A DNA stretch of 64,000 nt from Ditylenchus dipsaci (Eukaryota; Nematoda; Chromadorea; Rhabditida; Anguinidae). Each line of letters starts with the position of its first letter. The first letter of the stretch is position 1. Shown in pieces: positions 47,601 through 59,699 of the stretch. The notes below the pieces were generated by a model. The model saw only the letters and a list, made by a program, of their open reading frames with translations, was not told where the DNA came from and searched no databases. The translations under genes were made by a program, and so were the position numbers. The stretch lies in contig SADC01000350.1 of the NCBI GenBank assembly GCA_004194705.1, positions 124,001 through 188,000 on the forward strand, written 5' to 3'.

Positions 47601-48345
47601 CTTTCGAGTGATTTGTGTCTCAGGCATGTGTGTGTGCGCATCTCAACCCCAAGCCACCAAGCCCCCTGCGCCCACGAAGGGGGCGCAGGGGGCTCGGTTG
47701 GTTGGCATTTTCACAGACTTACCTGAGACATAATTCCGAGCAAGACTCTTGATCAAAAATGCATTTAGAGAGTCTTTTTGCCCAGCTCCAGCAAGAAAAA
47801 TGTGATAAATCACTAAAAAATTACCCTAAAAAAAGGATGAATCTGAAAAGTGCCAATTGTGGCTGAAAAGTGCCACCTTTTGGCTGAAAAGGGCCACCCT
47901 TCAGCTAAAAGAAATAAAGTGAGAGTTTTTCTGTCAGTCGGGGCTGCCAGTTGGGAAGGCTGCCAGTTGGGGGCTGCCAGTTGGGAGGGCTGCCAGTTGG
48001 GGGCTGCCAGTTGGAACGGCTGCCAGTTGGGTGTCGTTCAAAAAATGACCTTGGGGGACCAAGGTAATTTTTTTTTAGATTTCTGTACTTGAATTTTTTT
48101 TGCTGAAAATGGCTTATAAGTGCATAAAAAGTTTTGAGACGCTTGGAGTGAATTTTTTTTAAGAACAGGGGACCAATGTAAAAAATCGGTACCCGATATA
48201 GAATAGGATCAAAATATTTTAACAAAGTCAAACTTGTTACTTTGGATTCCAGAATTAGTCTTCAACAAATATGTTCAATTGTATTTTGTCTGCAAATGAA
48301 CCAAATGCAAAGGTATTTTAAGGTTATGCTTAGCTATGACTTTCT
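44647..48345. other. Gene-free region with MITE fragments
   Basis: Contains a one-ended TACCGTATTTCCTCTAATAG piece (44992-45120), CATAACGGACRCTCTCCATA-type repeats at 46560-46730 and 47230-47310, and the dispersed module at 47540-47790. Short GTGCCACCTTTTGGCTGAAA units lie at 47850-47900. No gene was supported; ORFs here lack domain or splice evidence. Confidence 0.4.
47925..48035. repeat. GGCTGCCAGTTGGGA minisatellite
   Basis: About six units of 15-19 bp with core GGCTGCCAGTTGG. Confidence 0.8.
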
Positions 48346-48356
48346 ATACCCTAGAA

Positions 48357-51300
48357 ATTTTAGAAACCACGGAAAGAAAATGGCATCAATCAGGTGACAT
48401 TTCCGGCTAATTTTACTGTGAAAGCTGATACTCCTGACCAAACGACTCTTGCTCCAATTGACTGTCTATACGAAGACGTCTTGGTGTGTCTAAAAATCCA
48501 ATAACCATCAAATGATTATTTTAAATTTAGATTGAAATTTTCAAGTGGCTGCCTGCCATAGATCGACTGTTCGCCGAGCTAGTCTGCAAAAAGTGGAACC
48601 AGGTAGCCAAGAAGAGCTGGTCAAACTTTCGTTATTGTGATGTTAATTTTACAGATGTTAGTTTTTAAAGTATAAGCTGTTAATTTTGTGGACTTTACAA
48701 TTTTGTAAAGTCGAAGCTTGATTTAACATACCCGATGGCATGAGTTCTTTATATCGCATGTTTCCAAAAGTGTGTTTTGACAAATTTTCAAGCTTCTCTG
48801 GGTTTTATTAGGGTAGAAAACATGTTTTTAGGACGCGGCCGACCATTTCAAAAAAAAATTTTTTTGATCAAAATTTGACTTTTTACCTTGGTACCTCAAA
48901 GTAATTCACACTAGAAGGGTACGTAAATGACCAGAAAATGGTTAGTTTTATGGTATTCTAGATCGTTTTTATCACTGGAGCTGGGCAAAAAGAACTTCTT
49001 TATGTATTTTTGATCATGAGTCTTGCTAGTAATCATGTCTAAGGTAAGTGAGTGCGCGCATCTCTAAGCCCTTCGTGGATCCAGGGGCTTAGGGGCTTGG
49101 AGTTAAGATGCGCACACACACATATCTTAAACACAAATCACTGGAAAGTGACTCTGGATGCATGAAAAATGTTTGCATACCAGAGCTTCTCCATGCGGTA
49201 GACCGCAGCCAACAAAACTATGTACAAATTCCATTTTTCCGAGAAATATGGGTACCTGTTCAGGTTGGTCTAGCTTGGGGGACCAAGGCAAAAAGTCCAA
49301 ATTGGGTCAATTTTTTTTTTCAAAAATGGTTGGCCGCACCCTAAATACCTGTTTACTACCCTAATCGAGACCAGAGAAGCCACAAAAGTTGTCATAGCAC
49401 ACTTTGGGGACATGCGATGTAAAGAAGTTCAGCCACCCGATTTAACATACAGCTAGATTTTAAGGGGGAGGGAAGCCATTTAGGTTTGAAAAAAGTGGAT
49501 TCTTTTTCAAACCTAAATGGCTTCGCCCCTTCCTTTAACATACACCTGAATTCGGCCCGCAGGGTGTATGTTAAATCATGCTTTGACTGTTCTTATTGAG
49601 ATGGTTAATGTCCTTCGTCGAGGTGGAAGATTTGTGCAAAAGCTTCATATTCAAGCTCCTTACTCTGGTTACAATGATGACTTTTGTTGTTCGCATATTT
49701 GCCGGGCTCTGTCTGTGGCACCCAATGTGAAGCACTTGTTGATGGATTTGCGAAGTCAGAAACATGCTCTGGTGCAAGTTATCAAACTTAAGCTATATAA
49801 CCAATTGAAGTCTTTGGCGGTTGGCTTCAAAGTAAGTTTTTACAGAAAAGATAACTTCCTTACATAAAAATGACCATTGCAGCAAACACCTCGCAACAAG
49901 ACATTAAATAGACTTCTGGCCATGTGCTCTCAACTAGAATACTTGAAGCTAGAAGGTACAAAGAGCTACCGAATTGAGCAACTACCATCAACCCTTAAAT
50001 TCTTCAATGCGGACGTTGTGAAAGAGGAGGATGTCAATTTTAAACAAGTGATGGAAGTGATCATCCGACAAAACATTGCCTTAGAAGGTCTTGATTTGCC
50101 ACAGTTATTTTCCGATCCTGAGACATTTCAAATTTTGGAAGGATTGAATTTGACTAAGTGAGTTGTAAGCCAGGTTTTTTCAAACAATTATTTAGTGTTT
50201 TAAGCCTGGTGTCCAATGAATGAGAGAAAATTCCATGTTTTTTAACGCGGGAAGGGCTGTAAACTTTATTTTGTTCATAAACTTTTTTTTCTTTTGGTCA
50301 CATTTTGTAGCTAAGATTCAGGGCTACCCAATAAAAAAATTTTCCAGCCACAAATCTCTGAAAACACTTTGATAAAAATGCTTTTCCTCTCACTCTGCCT
50401 TTCAGTCATTAGATTGAATGGCAGAATGAAAGGCAGAGTGAGAGGAAACGTATTTTCATCAAAGTTTTTTTCAGAGATTTGTGGCTGGAGAATTTTTTTA
50501 TTGGGTAGTCCTGAATCTTAGCTACAAAATGTGACCAAAAGAAAAAAAATTTATGAACAAAAAAAGTTTACAGCCCTTCCCGCGTTAAAAAACATGGAAT
50601 TTCCTCTCAGTCATTGGACACTAGGCTTTACGGTGCGTATACGTTTCACCAAAAATTCCCGAATGCGAATTTTTTATGTGTATACATTCAGATTCAGCTT
50701 GTTTTTCAAAAATCCACATCAATTTTTTGAATTGATGTCTTCGCTCTAATTTTGTTTGAATGCTGTTCCAAATGCTTAACTCAGTTGTGCTGGGTGGTCT
50801 ATGCTCCAACCCAACAATGTGGTCATCCACACGGTGCAATTTTTTAAATGTTTTTTGGGTTACAAAATTAGTTTTTTGCACTAATTTGAGCATTCTAAAG
50901 AAGGTTTGATAATAGTGGAATACTATTTTGTAGGGTACTTTTTGTGGGGCAAATAAGAATTTTGCCGCAAAAAGTCGGGATTTTGCCGTAAACTGCAGTA
51001 AATTTTGCGGGAAATTTAATTTTATAGTCAAAAAAGACTTGGATCGCACAGAATTCCACCCTGGAGCAGCTAGAAACCCCTGAAAGTTGGTTTTTAGGGG
51101 GTTGACTGAAGGGGGGTAAACTTTTAGCGAAAATTCGATTGAGCGGATCAGAATTCCGGTTGATCGGCTGAATCGCTCAGAATTCCACCCTAAACCACTC
51201 GAAACCACCATGAACCTAAAATTCTGAGCGATTCGGCTGATCGGACCGGAATTCCGATCCGCTCAATCGAATTTTCGCTAAAAGTTCAAAAAAACTCCAT

Positions 51301-54300
51301 CCGCTATCCTCATCCAGCTTAACCACCTGATCATTGGGTACCACAACCTGGGCTATACTATACAATCCCCCCAGCTAGCGAAAAATTTACTTTTCCTGAA
51401 GGGGAAAGGACCCGTCCCATTTTGATTCTCGTGCTCTGAATAGGCACGGAAACACTTTGGTTTCCGAGAAATCGAAAAAAAAATTTTTCGACTTGCCTTG
51501 GTCCCCCAAGGTAAAGAATTTAGGAAAATTCAAAAAAATATTTTTTTGAATTCCCGCCAAAACATTTTTAAAGGGAATTAGGGCTGTATTGGGAGGGGAA
51601 GGGAATAAAGGGGGCCACTAATGACTCAGGGCCCACTAACAAGAAGATGTTGAACATAGTTTTGTTGACTGGGCCTACCGCATAAATAAACTCTGGTATG
51701 CATGCTTTTTCATGCATCCAGAGTCACTTTCGAGTGATTTGTGTCTAAGGTATGTGGGTGTGCCAACCTGGGTACTACTACCTAGCACTTCCACCTGCGT
51801 ACCGATACTTAGGTACAACAACCTGAGCACCACCTGGATACCCTATGGGATACAAAGCTACTCCAGAACTGAGGTTCCTGCAAGTGAAATCGCTGTTTCA
51901 CATAATAAAATCATGTTCAGGACACAATTATCAATAAGGTACAATGATTTTGAATTACTTACAGCTAAATCCAAAATTTCGGATTCTGGAGGTGGTCAAC
52001 CATGGAGGGGAGATACCATGAGGTGCTTTTCCTATCTACCCTGGCTAACTGCTATCTTAAGTAAATTCAACCGCGGTACATTCAACCACCCGTGTAAAAC
52101 AAATCCAAAATGAGAAGGGCTGTAACTAATTTACCCCGCCAAATTACTGATTTACCCCGCCAAATTACTGATTTACCCGGCCAAATTATTTTTTACCCCG
52201 CCAAATTTGAATTTTGAGCAAAATACTCGTTTACCCCGCCAAATTACTGATTTACCCCGCCAAATTATTTATTTACCCCGCCAAATTTGAATTTTCGGTG
52301 AAATACTGCAGTAAATTTTGCGGGAATTCAGATTTTATAGTCAAAAATGACTTGGATCGCTCAAAATCCCCCCCGAGTGGCCAGAAGCCCCTGAAAGTTG
52401 GTTTTTTGGGGTTTAGGGGGGGGGGTAAACTTTTCGCGAAATTCGATTGAGCGGATCAGATTTCGGGTCCGATGGGCTCAATCGCTCAGGATTCCACCCT
52501 TAACCATTCTCAACCATCTTAAACCAACCGAAACCATCCCAAACTGCTCCAGACCAGTATCTAACTACCCTAAATCAGTGCTTAGGTTGGTTTAAGATGG
52601 TTGAAAATGGTTAAGGGTGGAATCCTGAGCGATTGAGCCAATCGGACCCGAAATCTGATCCGCTCAATCGATTTTTCGCAAAAATTTTACCCCCCCCTTA
52701 GTAAACCCCAAAAAACCAACTTTCAGGGGCTTCTGGCCACTCGGGGTGGGATTTTGAGCGATCCAAGTCATTTTTGACTATAAAATCTGAATTCCCGCAA
52801 AATTTACTGCAGTATTTCACCAAAATTCAAATTTGGCGGGTAAATAAATAATTTGGCGGGGTAAATCAGTAATTTGGCGGGGTAAACGAGTATTTTGCTC
52901 AAAATTCAAATTTGGCGGGGTAAAAAAATAATTTGGCCACACACAATAAAATCATGTTCAGGACACAATTATCAATAAGGTACAGTGATTTTGAATTACT
53001 TACAGCTAAATCCAAAATTTTGGATTCTGGAGGTGGTCAACCATGTAGGGAGATACCATGACTTGGTTTTCCTATCTACCCTGGGCTTACTGCTACCTTA
53101 AGTACATTCAACCACCCGTGTAAAACAAATCCAAAATGAGAAGCAGGTCAAAAATTAGTATAACGTGATTTCCTTCTAAGACAAAATGAATTTGAATGTG
53201 TACAAACTTGGCGTTCTGTTAGACGTTTCATCAAAAATTCTCCGAATGGGAATTACCCTATGCCGTGTTTTACAACATACTCACTTACTTTAAAGAATGT
53301 ATTTATTAAAAAATCAAGAACATATACGTAATTCAATTTTTAATAATAATAATAATTGTTTAGATTAAAATATCTGAGTCTTGTACTTTGCAAAAATACT
53401 CTGTCGTCTAATAGTGCTGTGCTGAAAAAGTTATCGCAGCTGCTCGTATTGGAAATTTGCCTGAAAGAATTTGATAATGAGGATGCTTATAAGGTAATCT
53501 TCTTATGATTAACACGAGAAGCGCTAACTGTTACAATTTTACCTCCAAGTGCAGAATTGCACGCTGAGCACCTCTGTAAATTCAGTTTTTTATATAAAAC
53601 ATGGTTTGTAGTGACATTTTTAGGGATCACAATTACAGGAAAACCGAAAATTCTGACTCTGAATTCGTGTTCAGCATGGACGGTTAAAGTGCGTTTACAA
53701 TGAGTCTCGGACTCAGTGCGCGAGATGGCTTCTTTTTGGCTGTATTTATTTTTTCCTTAATCGAGAAAAATAATTCTTTTAGTACCATTTTGTAGCTAAG
53801 ATTCAGGGCTTTAAAATAAGCCATTAGGGGGGAGGGGGTGGAAACTTTGAACGCCTGACGACTGGATACATAAACTGACTGGATGCACCGACTGGATACA
53901 GTCTCAATTCCCATTTATGATATTTTACATTTTTTGATATAAGTTCAGGCACGGGATAGCCAACTCTGTATCAGGATAGGTCAAAACACATTGCCACAAA
54001 CACGATTTTGAATCAGGGGGTCCACTATTAGAGGTTTTACGGTAGGTGCTACAGATATTCTTGAGGGAATAGTATAAATTACCATGGTTTGGTAAGGCTG
54101 AAAAGATGTTTCATCATATCCATTCCCACCATTTAGGTGAAATTCGGTAATCTAGTGTATCCAGTCGGTGTAACCAGTCGTCAATGTATTCAGTCGGTGT
54201 ATCCATTTAGTTTTTGTATCCAGTCGGTGGTATACCGGAAACTTTATATACGCGTCGCCTTAGGTCACACGTTCGACTATCACTGGCTGCAGACCTTATT

Positions 54301-57300
54301 TGATTCTCTTTTTATTTACAAGTATATATATCGAAATACATAGCTAATATCCTAAGCTTTCATTTGAGCTATCATACAGAGAAAAAGGTAATATAAAGTC
54401 AGAGCTAGAATTTGAATAACCTTCTACGATGTCCAATTCCATGACATGCTACCCAGAACTATCCGAGAAAATTTTGGCAGTATCCCGGAACTGACGTTTT
54501 TTCCCAATTTTAAATTACATACTCATTTGAAACTTTACACTCAAAATGTTGCTGTGCTGCCTGCCGTCATTATCAACATATGGTTGTAAATGATAATGTA
54601 AATCAAAATTGCAAAAAAGTCAGTTCCTAAATAATACCGAAATCCTACCCTCAATAGTACTCATTTCTTCCCGGGTCAAACCTTCGCTGCCTAACCGGTT
54701 TTTCTAAAGTGTTTTCGGTATGTGAAAATTTCTATCTGGTTTTACATGAAATTTTGACTCTATAAAGTCACTAAACGCCTTGACAAATAAATAAAATTGG
54801 TGAAGACTCAGGCTATATAAAGATAAGTACGCATCATTTTGGCTGGTTTCCTTTAATTTTGGTGGTCTTTTGCCGAAAATCGCAGAGTCGAGGTAGTTGT
54901 TGATAGCAAAACAGGGCTGGAAATGGTTGCAATCGATTGCTCAATGATTTTTGGACCTAAAAGTCAAAAACTTATTGAAAAGTAAATTTAAACAACCCAG
55001 AGAGAGTTGAACTTTCGACGATAGGCGATGCGTATATAAAGTCCACCCCCCCCCCCCTCTTAAAAATTTAACATGTGAATTTAACATGTTTAACTTATAA
55101 CATAATAGTAAACTTGTAACAGTTAACGCTTCTCGTGTTAAATATATTACTTTGTACTAATTTTTTTCTGCCAAACTTAAGAAATTTATTAGGCGGTGTG
55201 TGAAATCGTAAGAAATGTCAAGCACTTGAAATGTTTGGACATTTTCTTTAACTCTGATCTCGGCTCTAACTGTGACAAACATGTGATTGAGCTGGCTAAT
55301 TTGAATCATTTGACTCATATCTCAATTTGGGGTGTTGCAGAAAAAGGAGTCAGGACTCTTTTCAGTGCTCTCGCCGACAGAGGAAAATTGCAGGTTGGCT
55401 TTGGAAAGTTTAATCCTCACATGAAAAAATTAATTTTTAGTACTTCTATGCAAGCGTTTATTTTTCTATAGATTTGTTATGTGAAGCGTTGCGCAAATGT
55501 GAAGTAAGTTCATATATATTGAGAAAATTTGATAGATAGCAGTGAGGCAGTCTATTCTTGATTTGACGTGCACCCTGAAATTTCACAACAGCCTATAGTG
55601 TTACCTTTTTCACATGCAATTTTCGATGTCTTTTGCCAGTTCTGACTCGTCAGTCAAGTTTAATTTTGATTTGTCAGTCGTTTTTTTTTTTTGAAAAAAC
55701 ACAAGTTTGGCATATCTCTCGATTTAACATACACCCTTTTAGGAATTAGATCTGAATTGAATCGAAAGTTGATTTTTTCTCAAAACAGCTTTAAAGTTGG
55801 AGTCCTTGCAATTTTATGACTAGACTAACAAATTAGAACTTCAAAACTGTAATAAAAAATGTCATACAAAAAAGCGTCGGCGATGTGAATATTTTGAAAG
55901 GCGGGTACCAGTAAAATTTAAAAGAGAATTAATTTCATGCAATTTTGGTAAAAGTCGAGTGAAAACCATGCATCCAATGGGAATCGAACCCACGTCCAAT
56001 TTGCACACCGTAAAAATTGAAGTGCAAAGAGTATTTTTTTTCTAAGCCTACTATTTTGGTTCCCTTGATTTTTTTTCACCCTGATTCATTGAAATGTAGA
56101 GTGTGCTGATCTTTGGTCGCAAAACGGCCAAATATTTTCGGTATTGTCGGCGCCAAAAGTGTGAAATAGGTGAAAAATGAAAAAGTTGGCTTAGAGAAAA
56201 ATACTCTTTGGTGGGGAGGGGGGGGGGGGGGGTTGGAAGACTTCATATGCTGTCTTTGAACGCTACGCTGCTGCTTTTCCACTAGACTATTGATGCTATC
56301 AATCAATGGAACGGTTTTTGATTACTCTTTATCTGTAGGGTACTTAACAAAAATAATTTCAAAATAATTCTTTTTCGATTCAAGCTGGTACTCGCCTTTC
56401 GAAATATTCCCATCGGCGACTGGCATGCCCTTTTAAATAGAATTTTTTTGGGTAAATGTTCAATGAAGAGTCGATTGTAATGTCTTTTGAGTTCTTAGGC
56501 TCTAACTTGGATCAGCTGCTTCTTGCGAGAGAAATCTGTAACTTCTCACGAAACAGAAATTGGCAAATTGTGCAAAACACTGGATCAAATTCACGGGGAG
56601 ATGACTTCGCCAGCCTCCCCAAGTGACCCTCGCATTCGTCATTTCTATTTTAAATGTCCCCGCTTTCAAAGTGAACAACGGCATCCTTGTGCCATCTTTC
56701 ATAAATCTGATTTGGTATTTCATTGGAACAAGTTCGGCGACTACAGTTTTTCCCAATGAATTTGTCAAGCGGTATGTTTTAACAAAATTATGAAAAATTT
56801 CAATACCTAATTTTAGGCTAGTTCTCGGTTGAAGAAGATCAAATTGTAAATTTGTTGATACATTTAATAGTTTTTTGCTATTATTGATTTGATTGATAAA
56901 ACTATTTGTCGGTTTTTTCATAGTTAGGAATGGTTGCGGAAAGGTACCACAAAGTTTTCAAAACAAGCATTTCAAGAGCTCAAAAATCTCAATGGCAATA
57001 TTTTGTGTCGTATTGACAAATATTGTTTTTTGGTAAGTTTTGTGCGGCTGTATATGAACTCGTAAAATTTAAACTGGTAAAACATGAGAATCGTAAATCA
57101 TGAAACTGGTGAAACATGAGACTCTCAAATCATGGAACTCGTAAAAATGCATCTCGAAAAACATGGAACCCGCGAAAACGAGTTTTGAAAAACATGGAAC
57201 TAGTGAATCTGTTTCCTCGGGAATCTATGGCCTGTAATGTTCTGCATTGGTTATTATCAGGGCCCCAAATTCTATGCAAATGCATATTTTCTGCGGATAT

Positions 57301-58367
57301 GCAAGCAATAGTTATGCACAAAAAACGCAGTTTTAGCGCTGTTTGAGTATTTTTTTCGTACTTTTATGCAGCATGTTTTGCATATTTTCCATTTTTAGTG
57401 CATATTTTGCATATTTGGCAATTTTGACGCATATTTTCTGCATATTGTAGAAAATCTCAGAAATTTCTGGGTTAAAAGATGTTGCAGCATGCCAATCTCA
57501 TCTTTTGTGTATAAATAAGTCAATTTCTTAGTTTCCAAAACCAGGACACTTTATTGTCAAGCGTGTAAGAAAGCGATTTTTTTACTAAATAACCTTTATT
57601 TTTTTCAGTACCGTGCAATTCATATTTTCAGTTAAAGTAGCAAAATAACAGTGCAAAGCACCGATTTGGTTTGTTAAAGATTAAAGAATTTCAAAAATTG
57701 CAAAATGCACATTGTTTATATTTGCGAGAAGATGCGAAGAAGTGGCAGGAGTACAGAACCCTAAATGTCTCGAAATTGCTTTACAAAATATTTTTTTGCA
57801 ACTTAGCTAGTAAATGGCGGTCAACACTTTTCAAAAATCTTTTTCGACTGAAATCCTGTGGCATCTTCATGGGAGCAGAAAGTTTTTTTAAAGCTATGTT
57901 CAAATCCTAGGTCAAATGGGACGTCAAATAAATTAAATCCTGAAGTCAAATAAATTAAATCCTTAGGTTAAATCACCTTGCTTCAGCAAAGCCATATGTC
58001 AAATTTTGGTCAATTTTTTTTGCAAAAAAAATTAGCATTATCCCAAAAATATCTTTTAATCATGTATAAGCTGCCAACCGTTTAAAAGCATGTTTTAGAG
58101 CAATTTTACGACATATAGTGATTCTTCACAAATGTTATGCGGTACATTTTTAAGGTTTAGTCTAAAAATTATACTGCATATTTTACGTTTTTAGTGCATA
58201 TTTAAGCATTTTTAGCGCATATTTTATGCGCATATTTCGCCTTTTTAGTGCATAGAATTTGGGGCCCTGGTTATTATATTTCATCAGAACGGTACAAAAC
58301 AGTTGATGATGTCAAAAAACTAGAGAATGATCCGGAGTATCAATGGCTAAGTGATCACATAAACTAG
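48357..58367 (+). CDS. F-box/LRR protein gene, disrupted at the 3' end
   Basis: Likely substrate receptor of an SCF ubiquitin ligase. Exons seen: 48357..48483 (start not found), 48531 to about 48656, 49601..49831, 49883..50157, 53364..53493, 55193..55393, 55472..55503, then less certain pieces at about 56490-56770, 56929-57029 and 57207-58367. The F-box spans the first junction: APIDCLYEDVLIEIFKWLPA, then LFAELVCKKWNQVAKKSW. Leucine-rich repeats follow: APNVKHLLMDL, CSQLEYLKLEGT, LKYLSLVLCKN, VKHLKCLDIFFNS, LNHLTHISIWG. From 49601 to 55503 phases are consistent with no stop. The junction after 55503 does not fit in phase, and a hAT element at 57258..58269 splits an open tail that ends PEYQWLSDHIN. 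Expression of a full-length product from this copy is doubtful. Confidence 0.65.
50201..50630. mobile_element. 430-bp palindromic fold-back element
   Basis: Arms of about 205 bp from TAAGCCTGGTGTCCAATGAA to its near complement TCATTGGACACTAGGCTTTA, with a loop near 50405-50425 (AGTCATTAGATTGAATGGC). It sits in an intron of the F-box/LRR gene. The long ORFs over it are artefacts. Confidence 0.8.
50985..51290. repeat. Inverted repeat GAATTCCGATCCGCTCAATC
   Basis: AAAATTCGATTGAGCGGATC (51128) and GATCCGCTCAATCGAATTTT (51257) are exact complements around GATCGGCTGAATCGCTCAGA / TCTGAGCGATTCGGCTGATC. It is related to the arms of the 52128..52936 element. Confidence 0.6.
51901..52117. repeat. Direct repeat flanking fold-back element, copy 1
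   Basis: About 217 bp from CATAATAAAATCATGTTCAG to CCAAAATGAGAAG, repeated at 52942..53143 with a few substitutions and small indels. Confidence 0.8.
52128..52936. mobile_element. Fold-back element with TTTACCCCGCCAAATTACTGA arms
   Basis: Left arm: about six tandem TTTACCCCGCCAAATTA units; right arm: TAATTTGGCGGGGTAAA units in inverse. Internal parts are also inverted (GACTTGGATCGCTCAAAATC / GATTTTGAGCGATCCAAGTC). It is flanked by roughly 210-bp direct repeats. Confidence 0.75.
52942..53143. repeat. Direct repeat flanking fold-back element, copy 2
   Basis: Partner of 51901..52117; it starts CACAATAAAATCATG and ends CCAAAATGAGAAG. Confidence 0.8.
54236..55042. mobile_element. Fold-back element, TATACGCATCGCC family, copy 2
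   Basis: Left ACTTTATATACGCGTCGCCT and right AGGCGATGCGTATATAAAGT are inverted. The left side again has GGTCACACGTTCGACTATCA (box-B-like). The interior matches copy 3 over long stretches (TTTCATTTGAGCTATCATAC, ATCATTTTGGCTGGTTTCC). Confidence 0.7.
55872..56437. mobile_element. Fold-back element, ATATTTTGAAAGGCGGGTACC family, copy 3
   Basis: Ends GTCGGCGATGTGAATATTTT and AAATATTCCCATCGGCGACT are inverted, as in 5038..5360. A tRNA-like T arm on the minus strand (GGGTTCGATTCCCA) lies near 55978-55993. A poly-G run is at 56216-56232. Confidence 0.6.
57258..58269. mobile_element. hAT-type non-autonomous element splitting an open exon
   Basis: Ends CAGGGCCCCAAATTCTATGC and complement, with exact 8-bp duplications GTTATTAT at 57250-57257 and 58270-58277. 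Subterminal GCATATTTT units repeat at both ends. It is 1012 bp with no transposase; the ORF at 57671-57910 has no recognised domain. Confidence 0.9.
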
Positions 58368-58399
58368 CGCTGTTGCAGAATCTGTTAAAACATTGTCCT

Positions 58400-59480
58400 C
58401 ACATAACTTATTGTTTATGATTTAATATCGTTTTGGACGTGTTGGTGTTGTTATTGCCTTGAAGTTGGTTTTAATGGCCGAATAAAATATCGGTGTTATT
58501 GCTGTGCGCACACGATTAACAGAACCTCAATAAACGGGCAACCCCGAAAATTCCGACACTTTTTTAGCTCGATTATCAAAGCTTTTTTACGATTCTGTTT
58601 TGAAAATTCGGTCCCAAATATCGCGGGGGCTCCGATTTTACCGATCAATTTTTAAAATCCAAAAACTTTTCGCTCTAAAAAAGCAAAATCTCGATAAACG
58701 GGCACCCTATTTCTGAAATGGGTGCCGTTATCGAGGTTCGACTTATAAGCACAGCCTCGGGACCGGACCAGGTGTAGCTTATAGAGAGGTGTAGCTTATC
58801 GAGAGTGTAGCTTATAAAAAAGTTCGACTGTAGCTCTAATTACTGGCTAATATAAATACGGTAGTTACTTTTTGGTGTCACCATTTAAATACTTTGGGCT
58901 TTTATAGTTGTCAAGCAGTTGGAAGTTCCATTTTTAATGTTAGAGCTGAGAGTCGACGAAGAGAAATACAGAATAAATAATTTGAATAATACTATGTTTT
59001 TGGACAACCTACGGTACCTTAGCCAACTAAACTTGAATTTATTCGAAAGCTCGCTAAAATAATGAATCCAAGAAGTGCTTAAGCTACACAAAGTTTTTTG
59101 AAGTAAAAAGATGCAGTGAAATAATTAAAACTCCAGGCAATGTAAAATTTCCAAAAAATTGTTCGTAAATGAACCACTTATTGCACTTTTTCAGACAATT
59201 TTTTCGTATCTTGTTCAGCGTAAAATACTGCGAAAAACCAGGGTTGCTTGATGGATAATTTTCCGGGAAACTTTCCGAGTAGAAATAAACGTGTAAAGTT
59301 CTGATTGAAATTTACCAACAAATGTAGAATTATAGGAGAAAATCCTACAGTTATCGAAGACAGTATGTGTGATTACTTGCAATTTCTGTCCGATTTCTCA
59401 CCACTAACCGGAAAGTTATCCGGAATACTTTTCGGCTTACTTTACGGCAAGAATAGCAACCCTGCGCAAACGCTGCGATT
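58400..59480. other. Intergenic with MITE remnants
   Basis: 58530-58740 has an inverted AATAAACGGGCA / TGCCCGTTTATT-like pair, and 58745-58835 the AGGTGTAGCTTATAGAGAGG repeats related to 3240-3405. No gene was seen. Confidence 0.4.
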
Positions 59481-59499
59481 GGCGCTAACCGGCTTTTAA

Positions 59500-59689
59500 A
59501 GGACCATGGTTTTTGCGCGCAGTGGAATGTGCAAAATTTGAATTGGCGGGGGACACCTCTCTTTCGTGTAATTATGTACTCTTTCGAGTCATTCAAAACA
59601 ACTCGAAGAGTACACTGATAGATGAAAGAGAAGTGTGCCCCGCCAATTCAAATTTTGCACGTGCCACTGCGCGCAAAGAGCATGGTCCT
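59500..59689. mobile_element. TTAA-type palindromic MITE, copy E
   Basis: AGGACCATGGTTTTTGCGCG to its complement, TTAA on both sides (59496-59499 and 59690-59693). Arms about 80 bp. Confidence 0.85.
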
Positions 59690-59699
59690 TTAAAGATCT

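Noticed and set aside
51901..53143. LTR retrotransposon (direct repeats around an interior)
   Set aside because: No TG...CA ends, primer-binding site, polypurine tract or reverse transcriptase; the interior is a fold-back element.
56502..56921. 139-residue minus ORF as a separate gene
   Set aside because: It overlaps plus-strand exon candidates of the F-box/LRR gene, and no domain or splice support was found. It cannot be excluded completely.
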